Assembly: GCA_003508835.1 (NCBI GenBank)
Contig: PUFA01000003.1
Span: 21,399,501-21,463,500, forward strand
Length of the DNA stretch: 64,000 nucleotides
DNA from: Eonycteris spelaea
Taxonomy: Eukaryota; Chordata; Mammalia; Chiroptera; Pteropodidae
Direction: 5' to 3'
Within the stretch, counting starts at the first letter, position 1. Each line of letters starts with the position of its first letter. The translations under genes and the position numbers were made by a program. Positions 47,605-59,119 of this stretch are shown in pieces. The notes under the pieces were generated by a model that had not been told where the DNA came from, did no database searches, and was given only the letters and a program-made list of their open reading frames with translations.

Positions 47605-48095
47605 ATTTACTGTGTTAATAGCCCCAATTATTTACCCCTCCCTGTACCCATGACTTCCACACACGTCTTTGCAGGTAATTTCATCTAGAGGTGGAAAAGA
47701 GTTCCTTTCTCCTTGATTTTAAGTTCAGCTATGTGATTTGCTTTGGCAAATGTGAGGAAAACAGAGAAATCTTGCCTATTTCTACTTTTTCTCTTTCATC
47801 TCTTAAATTTCCTTAAGTACAAGCCTGGGTTGTCTTGGAGAATGAAAGACATGTGGCACAGAGTCAAGTGACTCCAGTTGCCCAGATTGAGCCCATTCTA
47901 GATCAGAAAGCCAATCTAGCCAACCTGCCTAGCCAAACTGCAGCTGACCACAGACAGTAATGAGATTGGCTACGATCAGAAGACTTGCCCGGCTGACTCA
48001 CAGATTCATGAGCATCTATTACTTTAAGCTAGTGTGTTTTGTAGTTGATTTTGCATGAAATTCTTATGGCTAAAGATGGCGTTATACAGAAATTG
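47605..48095 (+). mobile_element. Second MLT1-type LTR, same orientation
   Basis: 'tgtgttaatagccccaattatttacccctccctgtacccatgacttcc', 'gtgatttgctttggcaaatg', 'gctgaccacagacagtaatgag', 'gcccggctgactcacagattcatgagcatctattactttaagctagtgtgttttgtagttga' fit a different MLT1 subfamily. It lies about 240 bp after the previous LTR. The two differ too much to be the paired LTRs of one provirus. Confidence 0.75.
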
Positions 48096-48439
48096 ATGCC
48101 AGGAGTGAGATGTTAAGACCTAAAATATGTATCATTGGCTTCATTTCTGGAAAAGGACCACAGACTAAAATAATGTCACAGAAATTGCCGTAGGAAACTG
48201 AAAAAAATGGAGGTTATTCTGTATCATTGTGAAAGATTTGGGAAAGCAGTATCTTACAGTAACTCAGAAAATGGAAAATGTAACTAATGGTCTTTTGGAT
48301 TTGGACAAAGAGATCTCTAGGCAGAAATGATAGTGGCAGCTGGCTTTTAATACTTGTAAAAGATATATGACTTTAAGGAAGAGGTACACTATACCAAGAA
48401 CTGACTAGTTGAAAATATAATTTAAAGGGATTATATATA

Positions 48440-48500
48440 TACCTAGTACCTAGAATAGTGCTTGGCAGTAAGAGCTCATAAATATTTGTGGCAAGAATTA
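48440..48500 (+). repeat. L2 3' end relic
   Basis: 'acctagtacctagaatagtgcttggcagtaagagctcataaatatttg' is a short L2 terminus match. Confidence 0.5.
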
Positions 48501-48639
48501 TTTACAATTTTAATAAGTATTGTGAATAAGAAGTATAGAGCTCCCTAAGAGTCTATAGCAAAAACATAGTTATCTCCTTAACCCACTCCCAGAGATATTT
48601 GAACTAGAATGAAGGCTTCTAGGAGGCTTAATTCATCAG

Positions 48640-50118
48640 CATTAAAACACAGTAATCAAAATGACATGGAATTGGCAGGAAAAAAAATGACATGGAATTG
48701 GCAGAAATGGACCAGTGGAACAGAATTGAGAGTCCAGAAGTAAACCCATATTTATATGGGCAAATAATTTTCAACAGAAAAGCCAAAAACATACAGTGGA
48801 GAAAGGAAAGCCTCTTCAATAAATGGTGCTGGGAAAACTAAAGCCACCTGCAAAAGAATGAAACTAGACTGTTGTCTATCACACACACCAAAATTAACTC
48901 AAAATGGATTAAGGACCTGAATATAAGACCTGAAACAATAAAATACATAGAAAAAACATAGGAACTAAACTCAAGGACCTTGGGTTAAAGAGGATTTTAT
49001 GAATTTGACCTCAAAGAAAGGGAAGTAAAAGCAAAAATAAATGAATGGGTACATCAAACTAAAAAGCTTCTGCACAAGAAAACGTCAACAAGGTAAAGAG
49101 ACAACCATCCAAATGGGAAAATATATTTGCAAGCAATGCCTCTGATAAGGGCCTAATATCCAAAATATACAAAGAACTCATACAACTCAATAACAACAAC
49201 AAAACAAACGATCCAATAAAAAAAAATGGGCAGAGGACCTGAACAGACACTTCTCCTAGAGGACATACAAATGGCCAACAAATATTTGAAAAGATGCTCA
49301 ACATCACTAGCTATTAGGGAAATGCAAATCAAAACCACAATGAGATACCATCTCGCACCTGTTAGAATAGCTATAATCAATAGGACAAGTAATAACAAAT
49401 GTTGAGAGGATGTGGAGAAAAAGGAACCCTCATACACTGCTGGTGGGACTGCAAATTGGTACAGCCACTATGGAAAATAGATGGAGTTTCCTGAAAAACA
49501 CAAGAATTGATCTACCATATGATATAGCAATCTAATCCCTCTACTGGATATTTACCCCAAAGACTTGAAAACATAGATATGAAAATATATTTGCACACTG
49601 ATGTTTATAGCAGCATTACTCACAATGGCCAAGACATGGAAGCAACTGAAGTGTCCTATGATAGATGATTGGCTAAAGAAGCTGTGGTACATATATACAA
49701 TGGAATATTACTCAGTCATAAGAAGAGATGAAATACTACCATTTGTGACAATGTGGATGGACCTCAAGATAATCATGCCAAGAGAAATAAGCTAGACAGA
49801 GAAAGTCAAAAATCACATGATATCACATATATGTGGGATATAAACCTAAAAGCAACAAATGAGCAGGACAGAGACTCATTGGTATTTACGATAGACTAGA
49901 GATACCAGAGGGGAGGGGGAGGTAGATGGGGCAAAGGGGGTCAAATATGTGGTAGCAGAAAGAAATCTAACTATGGGAGGTGAGCACAGTTTAAATATCT
50001 GTGTGTGTGCGTGTGTGTGTATTACTATTAAAGTGTACAGCTGAAACTTACTGGATTTCGCTAACCAATGTCGCTATAAGATATTAATTAACTAATTAAT
50101 TAATTAATTAAACAAATA
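48640..50118 (+). mobile_element. 5'-truncated L1: ORF2 3' part plus 3' UTR
   Basis: The segment enters the C-terminal part of ORF2 ('cagtggagaaaggaaagcctcttcaataaatggtgctgggaaaac'). It runs through 'aagatgctcaacatcactagctattagggaaatgcaaatcaaaacc', 'tggaatattactcagtcataagaag' and 'gatatcacatatatgtgg'. Next comes the G-rich 3' UTR with 'tgaaacttactggatttcgctaaccaatgtcgc', then a TTAA-rich tail. Many stops and frameshifts are present, including a 21-bp direct duplication (48658-48678 and 48684-48704), so it is inactive. The minus frames at 49059-49437 and the plus frame at 49601-49795 are fragments within it. Confidence 0.95.
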
Positions 50119-50119
50119 A

Positions 50120-51119
50120 ACAAAACAAAACATAGTGGTGCTCTGAGATAACCTTTGCTGTACATTTAGTGAGGGTAAGGCACCATTCCAGAAATCATGC
50201 ACATAAAGTTCTTAGAAATCTGTGTACTTGATGTTTTCTGCTCATATAGGTTTTTTTAAGTAATATAGATTTTTTTTAAGGTTGTATTTCTCAGCCATAT
50301 CACCATGTTGTATTTTTTAAATACCCTTTCAGGCAGACATTAGAACCCAGAAATAAAAAGAGACCTCAAAATTATACCTGACTAGCTTTTGGTATAAGAG
50401 AAAGCTTTTCTTCCATTGTGATCCAAGAATGGGTTTTCTGGCTAAATACTAAGGCTTATCATCTACTCTGGTGCCTATATTAAATTGTAAGCATTTCTTC
50501 ACCTAGATTTTTGCCATTATCTTTTCCACATTCTAAGTACTTTCATATTTTCCCCTCCTTCTACATTTTTTTCTTCGCTTTCCCAATTTACTGAAATAAT
50601 TTGAATTCTGTACTTGTCTGCAAAGTGCTGCTTTCTTCCTAGCTGCTTGGTACCATATGCGCCTTGATGACTCTGTCCTTTGTGGGCAGGAAGACATTGG
50701 AGAACACCTCTGGGCTCAGGACTGACCCCTGCTAGCATCAGCTAATATTTCCCTCAGGTTGGTCCTAATTCAACAAGAGACTCTCTGAGTCATCCGTATG
50801 GCCAAAAGATAGCTGTGAAATAAGTATTTTTCCCCAGTTCTTCAAATACACATTTGTATAGGGAAGAACAGTTTTAACAAGCTTGGTCTCTAGGGAGGTA
50901 GTTTTGAAAACTGCTTATTATATGATTTTGCATTAGGCAGAAATCTTTTTCAAGTGAACCTAACGCTAGTGAAATTCTACATACTGAGCAGACTTCCTGG
51001 GCTACAAAATAAACCCTCAGTTTCAAAGCATTTCTCCATTTAATAAACAGTTCTGCTTTAGCTCCAATTACCAAGATCTACTTGGAAGCTTGCCTGACAG
51101 TATCTGATTTCTCTATCAA
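50120..51119. other. Unclassified sequence
   Basis: Nothing recognised. Confidence 0.45.
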
Positions 51120-51470
51120 ATAAAACCAACTATGATATGCGGAATCTAAGGAACAAAAAGAACAAACTAATCAAAAACAGACTCACAAATATAGAAGACA
51201 ATCTGGTGATGGCCAAAGGGGAGGGAGTTGTGGGGCTGAGAGAATGGGGTGAAGGGTTAAAGAAGTACAAATTAAAAGTTGATAGATGGTTACAGGGATG
51301 GGGAACACAGCATAGGGAATGCAGTGAGCATTAATGAATGGCTAAGTGGAAAACCAGAGAAGAAAAAGAGCAATTAGGGGAATCGTTTTATAAACTATAT
51401 AAATGTCTAACCAATGTACTGTATACTTGAAACTTATTAAATTAAATGAAAAACCAACAAAACAAAACAA
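51120..51470 (+). mobile_element. Younger L1 3' end, sense
   Basis: 'gaacaaactaatcaaaaacagactcacaaatatag', 'ggggctgagagaatggggtgaagggttaaagaagtacaaatt', 'cattaatgaatggctaagtgga', 'aatgtctaaccaatgtactgtatacttgaaacttatt', then an A-rich tail. It is the same L1 3' UTR family as the antisense copy at 42136-42425. Confidence 0.9.
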
Positions 51471-51695
51471 ATATAAGCTATGCTTGTCACCCTCTTGATC
51501 AATTTAGGAAAGAGTCCAATGAGAACTAAAGAGTCAGAGGTCAATAGACAGTCCCCGAATTTAAGGTATGAGGATACATCATCTAACTTTAACATGCGGA
51601 CAAATCTTCAACATTGTGAAGAGAATGGCTCCCTTCAACACAGTCACCATGAGAGACTAGACTCTTGTCCCCAGGGCTGGTTTTATTTTAAAATC

Positions 51696-51702
51696 TGTGT
51701 GT

Positions 51703-51767
<65 letters not shown>
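51696..51767 (+). repeat. Compound (GT)5(CT)31 microsatellite
   Basis: A short GT tract passes into a CT tract to 51767. The 105-codon frame at 51480-51797 runs through it as SL repeats and is not a gene. Confidence 0.97.
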
Positions 51768-51771
<4 letters not shown>

Positions 51772-52439
51772 ATTTTCCTTTTAAATCTCAACGATAAAAC
51801 TTGCATATGGCAAAAACTTCACTGTTTAATGAAAAGTAAATGTCTTTCTCACCTCTGACCTTCAGTTCCTTCTCCAGGACAAATACTGTTAAGAGTTCTT
51901 ATGTATCTTCTAGGAGCTTCAGTTGCATATGGAAGCATATTGCCTATTTTAACCTGATAAATGAGGGACTATTTCCACAATTCTGTATTTTGCCTTCGAA
52001 AATCTTTCCATAATCAGTACATAAGGATGGACCTCATACTCAGAAATGGCTATTGAGTTTTCATTGTATGACTGTAACATACTTTATTTAACTGACAAGG
52101 CAATTAAATTGTTTTATTCTTTTGCAAGTAGAAAAAAATACTATAAAAAAGCCTTATATTTTTATATTTGCATACATGTGATATTATATATTTCTGAGAA
52201 ATTTCTATTAGAAATTCCCATAGTTTAAAGTCATATATACATTTAACAAATTTCTAGCAATTAATACTCCCCCCAAAATGTATGAGACCATTAGGGTCCT
52301 CATACTTTCAGCAATACTGTGTTTTATAAGCTTTTTTAAAAAAATACATTAGTGAATATGATTAATGGAAAATGATATTTCAGCTCCAAAACGATTAATC
52401 AGTTTGCATATCTACCCTCCTTTATAATAATCTTTATCT
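51768..52439. other. Unclassified AT-rich sequence
   Basis: Nothing recognised. Confidence 0.45.
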
Positions 52440-52605
52440 ATTAACAATAATTTCTTTATTGGTAAATCAAGATGATAATAACACCAAGCTCAAAGTGTTT
52501 CTGTGAGGTTTAAATAAATTAATACAAGTAAAGCACTTAGGACAGTGCCTGACATAATATAGCATGTGGAAACTAATTGCTACTTATCATTACCATTAGT
52601 CTTAT
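52440..52605 (+). repeat. MIR SINE fragment
   Basis: 'attggtaaatcaagatgataataacacc', 'tgtttctgtgaggtttaaataaattaatacaagtaaagcacttaggacagtgcctgaca' is the MIR 3' half on the plus strand. Confidence 0.85.
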
Positions 52606-52679
52606 TATTATCATTGTTACCTGATTATATGCTTATCCACAGCTTGTTTCTGTACATGTGAATTTGTCTATCATGTACT

Positions 52680-54530
52680 TTGCTCATTTTCCTGTTGGAT
52701 TATTGGTGTATTGGTCTATTCAGAGCCTCTACTCATTTTTTAATAGGTTTTCTTTTTATTTTTGCTATCAAGTTGTATGAGTTCTTTATGTGTTTTAGAT
52801 ATTAGCCCCTTATCAGATACAGGAATGCATTGTGGATTCGGTTCCAGACCACTGCAATAAAGCTAGTACCACAGTGACGCAAATTGTAATTTTTTTAGCT
52901 GGTGGAGGGTCTTGTCTTCAATTTGTAAAATGGCAACATCAGCATTCAACATGGTGAAGTGCAACAAAGCAAAAAACAATAAAGTAAGGTATACCTCTAA
53001 ATGATTGGCAGTATTTTCCCCTATTTGGTAGGTTTTTTCATTTTGTTGATGGTTTTCTTTGCCATGCAGGAGCTTTTTAGTTTAATGTAGTCCCACTTGT
53101 TATTTTCACATTTCTTGCCTTTGCTTAAAAGCTTTTACTGCATCTATTGAGATGATAATAATTTATCCTTCATTTTGTTAATGTGGTGTATCACAGTGAT
53201 TGATTTGGGGATGTTGAATCATCCTTGCATCCCTGAAATAAATCCCGCTTGATCATGGTATATAATACTTTTAATGTATTGTCGAACTTGTTTGCTAATA
53301 TTTTTTGAGCATTTTTACGTTATGTTCATCAAGTATATTAGTCTGTAATTTTCTTTTTCTTGTACCATTCTTGTCTGGCTTTGGTTTCAGAGGAATGCTA
53401 GCCTCATAAAAATGTGAAAGGGTTCCCTCCTCTTCTATTTTTTGCATGAGTTTGAGAAGGATTGACGTTCATTCTTTTTTCAATGTTTGGTGGAATTCAC
53501 TAATGAAGCTGTCTAATCTTGGACTTTCGTTTATTGGAAAGTTTTTGATTACTGACTCAATCTCCTTACTGGTAATTGGTCTGTTCAGATGTTTTATTTC
53601 TTTAAGATTTAGTCTTGGTAGTTTGCACGTTTCTAGGAATTCACCCATTTTTTTTTTCAGGTTTTCCAATTTGTTGGTTTATAATTGCTCATCATAGTCC
53701 ATTACAATCCTTTTTATTTTTATGGCATCAATTTTAACATATCCTTTCTTATTTCTGATTTTATTTATTTAAGTTTTCTATTTTTCATGAGTCTAGCTAA
53801 ACATTTGTCAATTTTGTTTATCTTTTCAAAAATCCAGCTTTAGTTTCATTGATCTTTTCTATTGTCTTTTGAAAATCTATTTCACATATTTTTGCTCTAA
53901 GCTTTGTTATTTCCTTCCATCCACTAACTTTGGGCTTCGTTTGTTCTTCATTTTCCAGTTCCTTGAGATGTAAAGTTAGGTTGTTTATTTGAATTTCCCT
54001 CTTAGAACTCCTTTTGTTGCATCTCATACATGTTGGTATGTTGTATTACATTTTCATTTATCTCAAAATATTTTTTTATTTGTCTTCAAATTTCCTCATT
54101 GACCCACTGGCTATTTGGTGCATGTTGTTTGATCTCCACATATTTGTGAATTTTTTAATTTTCTTCTTTTAATCGATTTCTAGTCTCATATCATTGTGGT
54201 CAGAAAAAATGCTTGACATAATTTCAGTCTTAAAAATTTCAGATTTTTTTTTGACCTAACATATAACCTATCCTGAAAAGTATTCCATGCTTATTTGGAA
54301 GAATGTGTATTCTGTTGCTTTTGAATGGAATGTTTGGAATGTCTGTTAAATCTATCCAGTCTAATGTGTCATTTAAGGCCAATGTTTCCTTTATGATTTT
54401 CTGTATGGGTATTATATCTATTGGTAAAAGTGGGGTATTAAAGTCCCTACTCTTATTATAATGCTATCTATTTCTCCTTTTAGATCTGTTAATATTTGCT
54501 TTATATATTTAGCTGATCCCTAAATCTCAC
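52680..54530 (-). mobile_element. Old L1 ORF2 segment, antisense, split by a Tigger-like element
   Basis: The segment starts 'gttggattattggtgtattgg' and 'tatgagttctttatgtgttttagatattagccccttatcaga'. It is then interrupted at 52820-52997 and resumes with 'gttgatggttttctttgccatgcaggagcttttta'. It continues through 'atccttgcatccctgaaataaatcccgcttgatcatgg', 'tctggctttggtttcagaggaatgctagcctcata' and 'ttgtggtcagaaaaaatgcttgacat'. These are antisense L1 ORF2 sequences including the reverse transcriptase region. Stops are frequent in the sense frame. The minus frames at 53469-53669 and 53818-54027 are surviving L1 ORF2 scraps. Confidence 0.93.
52820..52997. mobile_element. Tigger-like (pogo/Tc1-mariner) MITE inserted in the L1
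   Basis: The left end is 'caggaatgcattgtggattcggttccagaccactgcaataaagc' and the right end 'gcaacaaagc...aataaagtaaggtatacctc', matching Tigger1 termini. The middle retains 'gctggtggagggtcttgtcttcaa' from the Tigger1 interior. TA dinucleotides flank both sides (52818-52819 and 52998-52999), as expected for a mariner-type target duplication. At about 178 bp it is an internally deleted, non-autonomous copy. Confidence 0.87.
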
Positions 54531-54534
54531 TTCT

Positions 54535-54995
54535 TGAAATTAACCCTATAGTTATACCTCCACAAAAACAATTAAAAAACACCATAAAAAAAAATATGCA
54601 CACAGTTATTAATTGTGGAATTTTTCTTTTTGTAATAGCAAGGGATTGGCAATAACTTAAATGTCCTTCAAAAGGACTGGTTGAATAAATTATAGATGAT
54701 AAATAGGATTGAGTACTACAGAGCTTTAAAAAAGAGTGAGAAATAGCTCCAGTAGCTGATTTACGTGAATTGCAAGTTATTTTGCTAAGTGAAAAAAGCA
54801 AGATTATTGTAACTTTTAATAAGAAAGAACTAAAAATAAGATTGTGTATATATAGGAAGGACAAATGAGAAACCAATGTACATGTTTACCTTAGATAGTG
54901 CGTGGGAATACACTGTAAAGGCTAGCAATGAGTTTACCATTTTATGTAGTTTCGACTTTTAAACCAAATGTGTGTTTTTTTTTAATTTAAAGATA
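54535..54995 (+). mobile_element. Old L1 (L1M-type) ORF2 end and 3' UTR, sense
   Basis: 'ttgtaatagcaagggattggcaataacttaaatgtccttcaaaaggactggttgaataaattatag', 'gagctttaaaaaagagtgag' and 'ttttgctaagtgaaaaaagcaag' are sense L1M 3' landmarks. It starts within a few bases of the end of the antisense L1, giving a head-to-head arrangement. Confidence 0.88.
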
Positions 54996-55474
54996 AAGTT
55001 ACATAAGGTAAAAAAAAGTAAATTCTAAAATTGAACCAAAGAGTAATTAATGAACCTAAAGTAATATCAAATTGGTAACATATCCACTCAGAGACAAGAG
55101 CAAGTTTAAATCATTTTGAACCCAGTACTATGATTATACATCATTTAAGGCTAATAGTAGTACTTTAGTAGTAGGCTTTATTATTATAGGAAGAAGCAAA
55201 AAAGCAAATATACTATGTTATTATGAATAAAGATTTTCAGAGTATAAAGATATGATAATGAAATAAAAGTAGTTAAAATTCCCATTAGTGATAAATTTAA
55301 TTAGAAATATAAATAGAAAATCATAATTTTTCAAATGTTTTTCCTTTTCCACTAAAAAAGCTTAAAACAAAATTATCCAGTACTGATGAGGGAATCAGCA
55401 TCCAAATCTCTTTTCTAATACCATTTCCCACTAAAAGAAAACAAAGCTCTTTGAAAAATTGACCGATTTCAGGT
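54996..55474. other. Very AT-rich sequence, nothing recognised
   Basis: Nothing recognised. Confidence 0.45.
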
Positions 55475-56050
55475 TGCTCTAGTTATCTACTGCTGTGCAA
55501 TAAATCACCCCAAAACTTAGTGGTTTACACAACAACAGCATCAATATTGTTCATGAATCTGCAGTTTTTGAGGGAACTCAGCAGGGGCAACTTATCTCTG
55601 CTCCTCTCAGTGTCAGCTGGAGCTCACAGCCCAGAAGCTAGAATCACTTGAAGGTTCACTCTCATGGCTGGTTAGTTATACTAGCAAGACCCAGACGGTT
55701 TAGGGATATCTTGGAGCTAGAACAGCTGGAGCTCCTTGCACATCTTTTTTTTTTATTATTATTTTATTTTTTTACCCTCCATGTAGTCTCTATACCTTAC
55801 TGGCTAGGATAACTAGACTTCTTATATGTTTAGCTCAGGATTCCTAAGGAATATGTCCAAAAAAGAGAAAGCCAGGTATAAACTGTATCTCTTTTCATGA
55901 CGTAGTTTGGGAAATACTATTCCTGTTTGATTTTATCTGTTAGAAGTGAGTCATTAAGACTAGCTCATATCCAAGGGGAAGGAAACTAGAATCCATCTTT
56001 GGTGGGAATATGTCAAAGAATTTATGACTATGTTGTAAAACCACCACACA
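55475..56050 (-). mobile_element. MLT1-type LTR (ERVL-MaLR), antisense, near full length
   Basis: The plus strand opens with 'tgctctagttatctactgctgtgcaataaatcaccccaaaacttagtggttta'. It continues with 'tatgtttagctcaggattcctaagg', 'aagccaggtataaactgtatctcttttcatgacgtagtttggg' and 'gtgagtcattaagactagctca', and ends 'gttgtaaaaccaccaca'. Together these span a complete reversed MLT1 LTR of about 576 bp. It is broken by an A/T-rich low-complexity block at 55746-55773. Confidence 0.88.
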
Positions 56051-56489
56051 TATCTGTAGGAAAATGAAATGTGAGTTAGGACTTCTGATTACGTTGAAAA
56101 TCATACTTTGAAAATATTCAAAGACTAATGCAAATATGTCAACAAGACACGAAAGCTTGCCTAAGTGTGTTCTTACTGACCAAATTTGGGACAATTTAAG
56201 CATCATGTGAATAACAAGTGTAATTAATTATAATATTTAAATAAATAAAAACCTCTGAGTCTATAGTGATAGTCGAAAGATAAAAGAGAGCAAAAATCCT
56301 TCTTTTACATAAATACTAGGTAATACATAGGAAGAAGTGATAGAATTTAATATCATTATTTTGGAAACTCTAGTGGAAGAACTGGTTTAGACAAGGGACA
56401 AACAAGTGTGTTAAAACAATTAGGAGAATGTTTGTTGGGGAACAGTATTTTTACATTGTGCCAAAAAATGAATCCACAGATTACCTACT
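56051..56489. other. Unclassified AT-rich sequence
   Basis: Nothing recognised. Confidence 0.45.
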
Positions 56490-57112
56490 AATTACAAAGG
56501 GGAAAACTATATCTTAACATGGAGTGGTTTCGTCATCACTATTTTAACCAAGTGATCAAATTTGACATGAACAGTGTGAAACCCTCAACATTCTCCAACC
56601 CTGTAAGGATCATGTTGTTGTCCCATATGAGGTATCCAAACATCTCCTATTTGAGATAGTCTTGCTTCCAATGTTTAACCCAAATTCAACCAGGCCTCTT
56701 GTTCTCATCTTGGTTTTACAGAAAAAGAAAACCAAGTAGAGAAACAAATTTTTAAAAATCAAGGAGAAAAGTCAAACATATTCCAAATGTGAGATACCTA
56801 TAACAAATCTGGCCTGGATTCTTCAAAAAGGTCAGTGTTAGGGGGGAAAAAAAAGGTGGGTGGTGGGTCTCCTGTTTAATCTATTACGAATGATTAAAGG
56901 TCCATAAAAAACAAATGGAATGCATTAACCTTGGTAGGATCTGGTTCAGTTAGCATGGATAGCATGAGAAGGAGGGAGAAAGGAAAGAAAGAAAGGGAAG
57001 GAGGTGGGGAAAGCCATAATAATAGACATTCTTGGGACAATTGGAGATATTTGTATATAGGCTGATTATTACATTATAAATGCCTAAAATCATGTTTCAA
57101 AAGCAATATATT
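56490..57112 (+). mobile_element. Old L1M 3' UTR, sense
   Basis: 'aacaaatctggcctggattcttcaaaaaggtcagtgtta', 'gattaaaggtccataaaaaacaaatggaatgcattaaccttgg' and 'tagacattcttgggacaattggagatatttg' follow the 3' UTR shared by several L1M subfamilies. A GA-rich patch (56969-57005) lies inside it. Confidence 0.78.
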
Positions 57113-57114
57113 AG

Positions 57115-58325
57115 ATTGAAGTAGATTTATAAGGCTACTTAATTGTGTGATTTTTCAATTTTTAGACTCTAATGTCCATTCTCAAAGAAGAACAAAATTT
57201 ATGAGCAATATCTCCATTATTGAAATAAGTGTAGTAGGCACCAGAGTGACTATTTTGGATATAACTATATATAACTATGTAACTAAAACTAGTTATACAC
57301 ATTTATAAATGGCTAGAGTGATTTTCAAAAATAATTTCATGATATTCATTAGTTATACGACCTACACATAGAAATTAATAGAAAAGGGATGGAATTTGAT
57401 TATTGTCTGGATGAGGGAATGTTATGGGGCTCTGGTGATCTGAGATCATCTACCCCTCCATTTCTTTATAGGAACCTTGTCCCTGAATTGGATCTTTCCC
57501 AAGAAATAAACAAATTCCAAAGGGCACACGTTCAAGGGTTAAAATTTGACCAGGGGTCCATGTTGCTATGCCAGGTCTTTGACCAAGAGTGAGCTCAAAC
57601 ATAAAGTAGAATGAAACCAACTGACTGCTGCTTAATATCCTCATATTTCAGAAACTGGATCTCCTTGAGAGAAAGTCAAATTTTGTCTTTGGAAGCGATC
57701 TTTCTTTTAATATACATTTATCAATAGTTTTTCCTCCCACTGTCTTGCTGTATTTTAAATTGCTATGTTTAATTCAATTTTAAATTAAATACATAAGATT
57801 CATGTCTGAATTCAAAATTAGCATTATGGAAAAAGATAATGATAACCAATATCATTAAAAACCCCCAAAAGATTGTGTTTTTAGTGTAATAGAAAGAAAG
57901 CCATACTCTCTAGGGAGAGAAAGGATTAGAAGCTTCATTGGGCCAGAATTTATGAGTGAAATTCTCTTCCTTTGTGGTAGAATGTATTTTGTCAAAAATC
58001 TGACAATGGACATGAAAAACACATTTGAAAATAAAGTGATTGAACAATAGTCCTACTCCTTGCCCTCATCCAACAGTACTTTGTTTTTTTTTTTTTTTTT
58101 TAAAGTATAGTTTGACATAGATATGTTCTGATCTTTGTCCAATATGATCCATTTCTGCTCTGGAATACACCTGTACTGCTTCAAGGGACTTTTAAGGTCC
58201 TGAGAATTTCACAAACCCCAGACCTCTTGGCAATGTGGCCAAATTTAACCATAGTCTCTGTCTATTCTATTCTAAAAGATGTTCTGGTCAAGGTTAGCAT
58301 TAGCTAGCATATGATAGCTAGCAGC
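57115..58325. other. Unclassified AT-rich sequence with a T-run at 58084-58101
   Basis: A run of about 18 T (58084-58101) could be the tail of an antisense retroelement, but no body is recognisable to its right. The frame at 57389-57592 is unremarkable. Confidence 0.45.
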
Positions 58326-58329
58326 TATC

Positions 58330-58470
58330 ATATATGTGGTATTGCCATCTTATAAAGTATTTTCCTATATGTTATCTAATTTTTACCTCAAACTGATAGG
58401 TCATGGTCTGCTGTTATTACCTTTTCTACTTTATAGATAAGCAGAGAGACACTTTTGGAACAACATTCTC
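58330..58470 (-). repeat. MIR SINE fragment, antisense
   Basis: 'ataaagtattttcctatatgttatctaatttttacctcaaactgataggtcatgg' followed by 'ttacctt...ctttatagataagcagagagaca' matches a reversed MIR 3' half. Confidence 0.65.
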
Positions 58471-59119
58471 TGCTTTTCTACTTCACCAATCATAAAACAT
58501 CCTATGATCTAAAGGAATTTCCTTCTTGCAAAGCATTTGGGAGGTGGCTGGCAAGAGAGTGTACTTTATGAATTATTATTTTTGGTAAATTTATGCTTCT
58601 GAAATTGGAGGACACAGACCCTAGGAGGGTGCCCAGGGCACCAAACTTAATGCATGTTTTTGGAACATTAATTTCACTTCATGCTAAATGATTTCAAGCA
58701 TTATTTTTATTACAACTAATATCATGGAGTAAAATGTGAAATTTGCATGAATTTAAAGGTGAAATATGGGATGCAAAAAGACTTTCAACCTTGCAGCGTG
58801 CTAATTTGATTTACATCCTGGATCTTCTGAAGTACACAGTCTTTTGGAGTTACTTTGGCAGGAAATTGGAACCACCTTATTGTAGGTGTTCTTCCCCTTA
58901 TCCCAGGCTCTGGGGGTCCCAGTTAGGCAATGACAGAGGTTATCTGACTCAGTCAGCCTTATAAAGTACCTTTCTCTCCAACATAAGATAAAGATTTGTA
59001 CATCGATCCAGTTCTTGAGAGATGCTGATGGGATAGTGAAGGGATCTCAGGATGTTCTCCTGTCCCCACATAACTACCTATCATGGTTTCCAAAAGCCTT
59101 ACATTTTAATCACAATTAT
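58471..59119. other. Unclassified sequence
   Basis: Nothing recognised. Confidence 0.45.

Noticed and set aside
46834..48095. Possible provirus flanked by two LTRs
   Set aside because: The LTRs are of different MLT1 subfamilies and only about 240 bp of non-retroviral sequence separates them.
49059..49795. Several 64-94 codon ORFs
   Set aside because: They are sense or antisense scraps of a dead L1 ORF2.
51480..51797. 105-codon plus ORF
   Set aside because: It is extended by the (CT)n tract and has no familiar protein content outside it.
58084..58101. T-run as the tail of an antisense retroelement
   Set aside because: No recognisable element body follows to the right, so it was left as a homopolymer.
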